NCBI GenBank assembly: GCA_963675935.2
Contig: CAXXPV010000008.1
Location: 248,001 to 312,000, forward strand
DNA length: 64,000 nt
From: G963675935 sp963675935
Lineage (GTDB): Bacteria > Planctomycetota > Planctomycetia > Pirellulales > Thermoguttaceae
Direction: 5' to 3'
Below the pieces are notes generated by a model. The model did no database searches and was not told where the DNA came from. It saw only the letters and a program-made list of their open reading frames with translations. Below, piece by piece: positions 61,717 through 64,000 of the stretch. Within the stretch, counting starts at the first letter, position 1; each line of letters starts with the position of its first letter. Made by a program: the position numbers and the translations under genes.

Positions 61717-61853
61717 GGACGAGGCTCCATAACCTCACTCGCCATTATTGTAGGAGGCGACTCCTGTCGCCGATTTGGCGACGCTCTCTCATATAATCGG
61801 CGACGGGAGTCGCCTCCTACAATCCACAACCTCACGCGGAGCGTGAGGAGTAC
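61695..61853. repeat. nested inverted repeats at the methyltransferase 3' end
   Basis: Outer GTACTCCTCACGTTCCACGT / CGCGGAGCGTGAGGAGTAC; inner GTAGGAGGCGACTCCTGTCG / CGACGGGAGTCGCCTCCTAC at 61750-61820. The outer left arm encodes the last residues SYSSRST and stop of the methyltransferase. Confidence 0.85.
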
Positions 61854-61857
61854 AAAA

Positions 61858-63930
61858 TTATTCCGCCGGCCGATTGAACCGCCGCGCGATGACGGCGAAC
61901 GCAATCGTCACGGGAACCATCGCCACGGCGAACGCCAGGAAATACCAATCCGGGGTTAAGCTGATGCCCAAAAACGTCTCGTTGTAGAGCGGAGTAACCT
62001 GGGCGTTGATGAGGATGTTTCCCAAAAACACCGTCAACAGCCAGCAGGCCGTCACGAAACTCTTCATTGAGGCCGGCGCGGCGGCGAAGGCTAGTTCCAG
62101 CCCGACAACTGAAATGCATATTTCCGAGATCGTAATCAGAATGTAGGGAATCACTTGCCACAAGAGCGAGATTCGGGCGGCGGCGGTTGCTGCTTCGGTC
62201 TCAGCCACAATGGCTGAATCGCCGTCCTTCGCGTTGGTGACGGCTTTCGTGGCAGCGACGGCGGCGTCGGCGGCGTCGACGCAGGCCACGGCGGCGTTCA
62301 CCTGAGCCGCTCGAGCATTGCCGGCAGCGGCGGCCTCGGCCGATCGGTTGGCGGCAGCGGCGGCGGCCGTCGCGCGATTGGCGGCGTTCGAGCATTCCGC
62401 CAGCTTGAATCTCGATTTCGGAGCGTCGGCGTCGGCCGCTTCACGCTCTCGGCCATCGGCCGTGGCCAATTTCACGGCCTCGTTGGTGGCTTCGGCCGCG
62501 GCTTCGGCGGCTTGAACGGCCGCTTTCGCTTCGTTGATTTTTTTCTTGGCGTTCGCGTTGCCATTGACGATGGCCGCGTCACCGGCGATGGCGGACGATG
62601 CTCTTGCGGTGAAGATTGCCGCCGACGCGGCTTGTCTTGCGGCAATTGCGGCGACGGCGTCCGCCCCAACCGTTTTCGCGGCATTTTGGGCGGATTCCAT
62701 TATCTTTTTCGCAGCAACGAATTTATTCTTGGCGTCATCCGATGCGATCTTGTCCGCGGCTTCTTCCACCGCCTTCTTTGTCGTCGCTTGAATCGCCGAT
62801 GCCTGGATCAGTTCCATGGCCGCTTTGTGGGCGGCCTCGTCGCCGACCAATCCGACCGAGGACACAACCGTCTTTTCCGCGCTGGCCAACGCGGCGGGCG
62901 AACCGGCCACGATCGTGTCGGCCCCGCGAAACGCCGCAAAGGCCGTGATGCCCATCGTGACGGTCGTCAGTATAAATCCAATCAGCATCTTGCTCGTCGG
63001 CTTCAGATCGAATCCCCAGCGGGCCAAAAGATGCCACAACATTGTGATCGGCGGCAACAGCAAGATAATCAAAATCGGATTGATCGACTGCAATTGGTCG
63101 GCCGACAGCGGGAATCCGAACAAATGCAAATCGAGATAGTCGCGGGCGAACAGCGTCCAGGTCGAAGCCGATTGGTCGAAAATGCTCCAGAAAATCATCA
63201 CGACGAAAAACAGCCCGAAAAGACGCCGAAGAACGACAAGCCGCTCGTGGCGTTCCTCGGGCGACGGCTTGACTTTCTGAATCGTTTCCACGGCGTAAAA
63301 CGGTTTCCCCAATGCGAAAACGATGAACGAAAGGATCATCAACACGGTGGGAAACAGAAACGCAACGGCATAAGCGTGGCTGTCGCCACCATTGGCGTTG
63401 CGAATCGCCGGCACGCAGAACGATGACAGCGCGGCCCCGATATTGATCGAGCCGTAGAACATGGCGAAGGCGTCGCTGCGCAGTTTGGTCTTTCCCGGCC
63501 GGCGTTGGTCGTAGGTCAGGCCCATCAGGGTCGAGATGTTCGGCTTGATCACGCCGCTGCCCATCGCCAGAAGCCCCAGCGAAAAATACAGGCACGTTTC
63601 ATTGTGCAGGCTGGCGACGCCGAGCATTGCCTGGCCCAAAATATACGGAATGGCGAAATAGACGATCGTGCGGTATTTGCCCAGGAAGTGGTCGGCCACG
63701 TAACCGCCCACCAGCGGCAGCAAGTAGCACGACGCAATGAAGTACGACATGACCCGGCTGGAATAGCCGTCGCTGAACTTCAGAATCTGAATCATGTAGA
63801 GCAGCAGAATCGCACGCATGCCATAGTAGCAGCAGCGCTCGGCGAACTCGCCCCAGAAGAAGAACCAGAAGCCGATGGGATGGTCGAAAACGGACGAACG
63901 TTGCGCCGTGTCGGAATGCGGTTCGCTCAT
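61858..63930 (-). CDS. POT-family proton:oligopeptide transporter with a ~245-residue Ala-rich insertion
   Basis: 690 residues against ~450-500 normal for the family. POT signatures: WFFFWGEFAERCCYYGMRAI with the ExxER motif, GGYVADHFLGKYRTIVYFAI, and the PTR2 signature FAMFYGSINIGAALSSFCVP. Nine or so helices precede residue ~338. Then comes a hydrophilic, Ala/Lys/Asp/Glu-rich segment (residues ~341-586, coding 62173-62910) with heptad-like patterns (ANAKKKINEAKAAVQAAEAA). The last three or four helices resume with LLWQVIPYILITISEICISV. The frame is open throughout. ATG 63930 is used; a TTG two codons earlier is unlikely. Confidence 0.9.
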   Translation of the reverse strand: MSEPHSDTAQRSSVFDHPIGFWFFFWGEFAERCCYYGMRAILLLYMIQILKFSDGYSSRVMSYFIASCYLLPLVGGYVADHFLGKYRTIVYFAIPYILGQAMLGVASLHNETCLYFSLGLLAMGSGVIKPNISTLMGLTYDQRRPGKTKLRSDAFAMFYGSINIGAALSSFCVPAIRNANGGDSHAYAVAFLFPTVLMILSFIVFALGKPFYAVETIQKVKPSPEERHERLVVLRRLFGLFFVVMIFWSIFDQSASTWTLFARDYLDLHLFGFPLSADQLQSINPILIILLLPPITMLWHLLARWGFDLKPTSKMLIGFILTTVTMGITAFAAFRGADTIVAGSPAALASAEKTVVSSVGLVGDEAAHKAAMELIQASAIQATTKKAVEEAADKIASDDAKNKFVAAKKIMESAQNAAKTVGADAVAAIAARQAASAAIFTARASSAIAGDAAIVNGNANAKKKINEAKAAVQAAEAAAEATNEAVKLATADGREREAADADAPKSRFKLAECSNAANRATAAAAAANRSAEAAAAGNARAAQVNAAVACVDAADAAVAATKAVTNAKDGDSAIVAETEAATAAARISLLWQVIPYILITISEICISVVGLELAFAAAPASMKSFVTACWLLTVFLGNILINAQVTPLYNETFLGISLTPDWYFLAFAVAMVPVTIAFAVIARRFNRPAE

Positions 63931-64000
63931 GGGCAAGTGGGCTGTTGAAGTGAAGGGTGTGATGAGTGTGAAAGGTTATCGCCTCGACGCCAAAATCTCC

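Overview
The window is chromosomal DNA of a GC-rich bacterium that is almost certainly a planctomycete, probably of the Pirellulales type. The evidence is gene content: a DUF1080-xylose isomerase-like fusion, a DUF1573 protein, a Tat-exported Gfo/Idh/MocA oxidoreductase, a small DUF6800-like basic protein, EF-hand plus carboxypeptidase-regulatory secreted proteins, a sulfotransferase, GTG/TTG starts and frequent lack of Shine-Dalgarno sequences. No rRNA is present; there is one tRNA.

Layout. 0-12.8 kb: mostly minus-strand single genes (guaB, osmC-like, a DUF1573 protein, an inositol monophosphatase, a frameshifted ubiD, dprA, UDP-GlcNAc 2-epimerase, a SAM methyltransferase). 13.1-17.8 kb: plus-strand secreted protein, HEAT-repeat protein, STAS protein, bioB, a small basic protein and an orphan Phd-like antitoxin. 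17.7-19.6 kb: membrane protein and sulfotransferase. 20.4-24.3 kb: a promoter-led rpmF-fabD-fabG-acpP-fabF fatty-acid operon. 24.3-27.4 kb: sugar metabolism. 27.4-35.7 kb: an accessory island with two REP-associated tyrosine transposase (RAYT) units, broken IS and group II intron pieces, a lipoprotein and a GH35 beta-galactosidase. 35.7-41 kb: a flagellar cluster in minus orientation (flhA-flhF-flhG-fliA) in which flhA and flhF carry many frameshifts while flhG and the sigma factor are intact. 41.6-54.9 kb: MFS exporter, rlmI, paaK with an ACT-domain partner, an M16 double peptidase, tRNA-Phe, hemL, rarA and a TIM-barrel isomerase. 55.6-63.9 kb: a 1,093-residue multidomain secreted protein, an N6-adenine DNA methyltransferase riddled with in-frame repeat insertions, and a POT transporter with a very large Ala-rich insertion.

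The most unusual aspect is the density and variety of dispersed inverted-repeat elements. At least ten families are visible: a ~320-bp multi-hairpin element with 18-bp terminal inverted repeats (three copies); a 122-bp pair; an 83-85-bp hairpin (three copies, one inside a gene); a GCGACTCCCGTCGCC family; a CTGAGCGCAGCGAAGAATCT family; a GGGGACA-type REP family associated with the RAYTs; a 10-bp CCGCTTGCGG palindrome; and others. They nest inside each other, supply stop codons to several genes and are read through in one. One 126-bp element has a clear 5-bp target duplication and an identifiable pre-insertion sequence, so at least some of them move or moved recently.

Most housekeeping genes look intact. 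Broken genes are concentrated in the accessory island and in the flagellar cluster; local sequencing error is a real alternative for the flagellar cluster.
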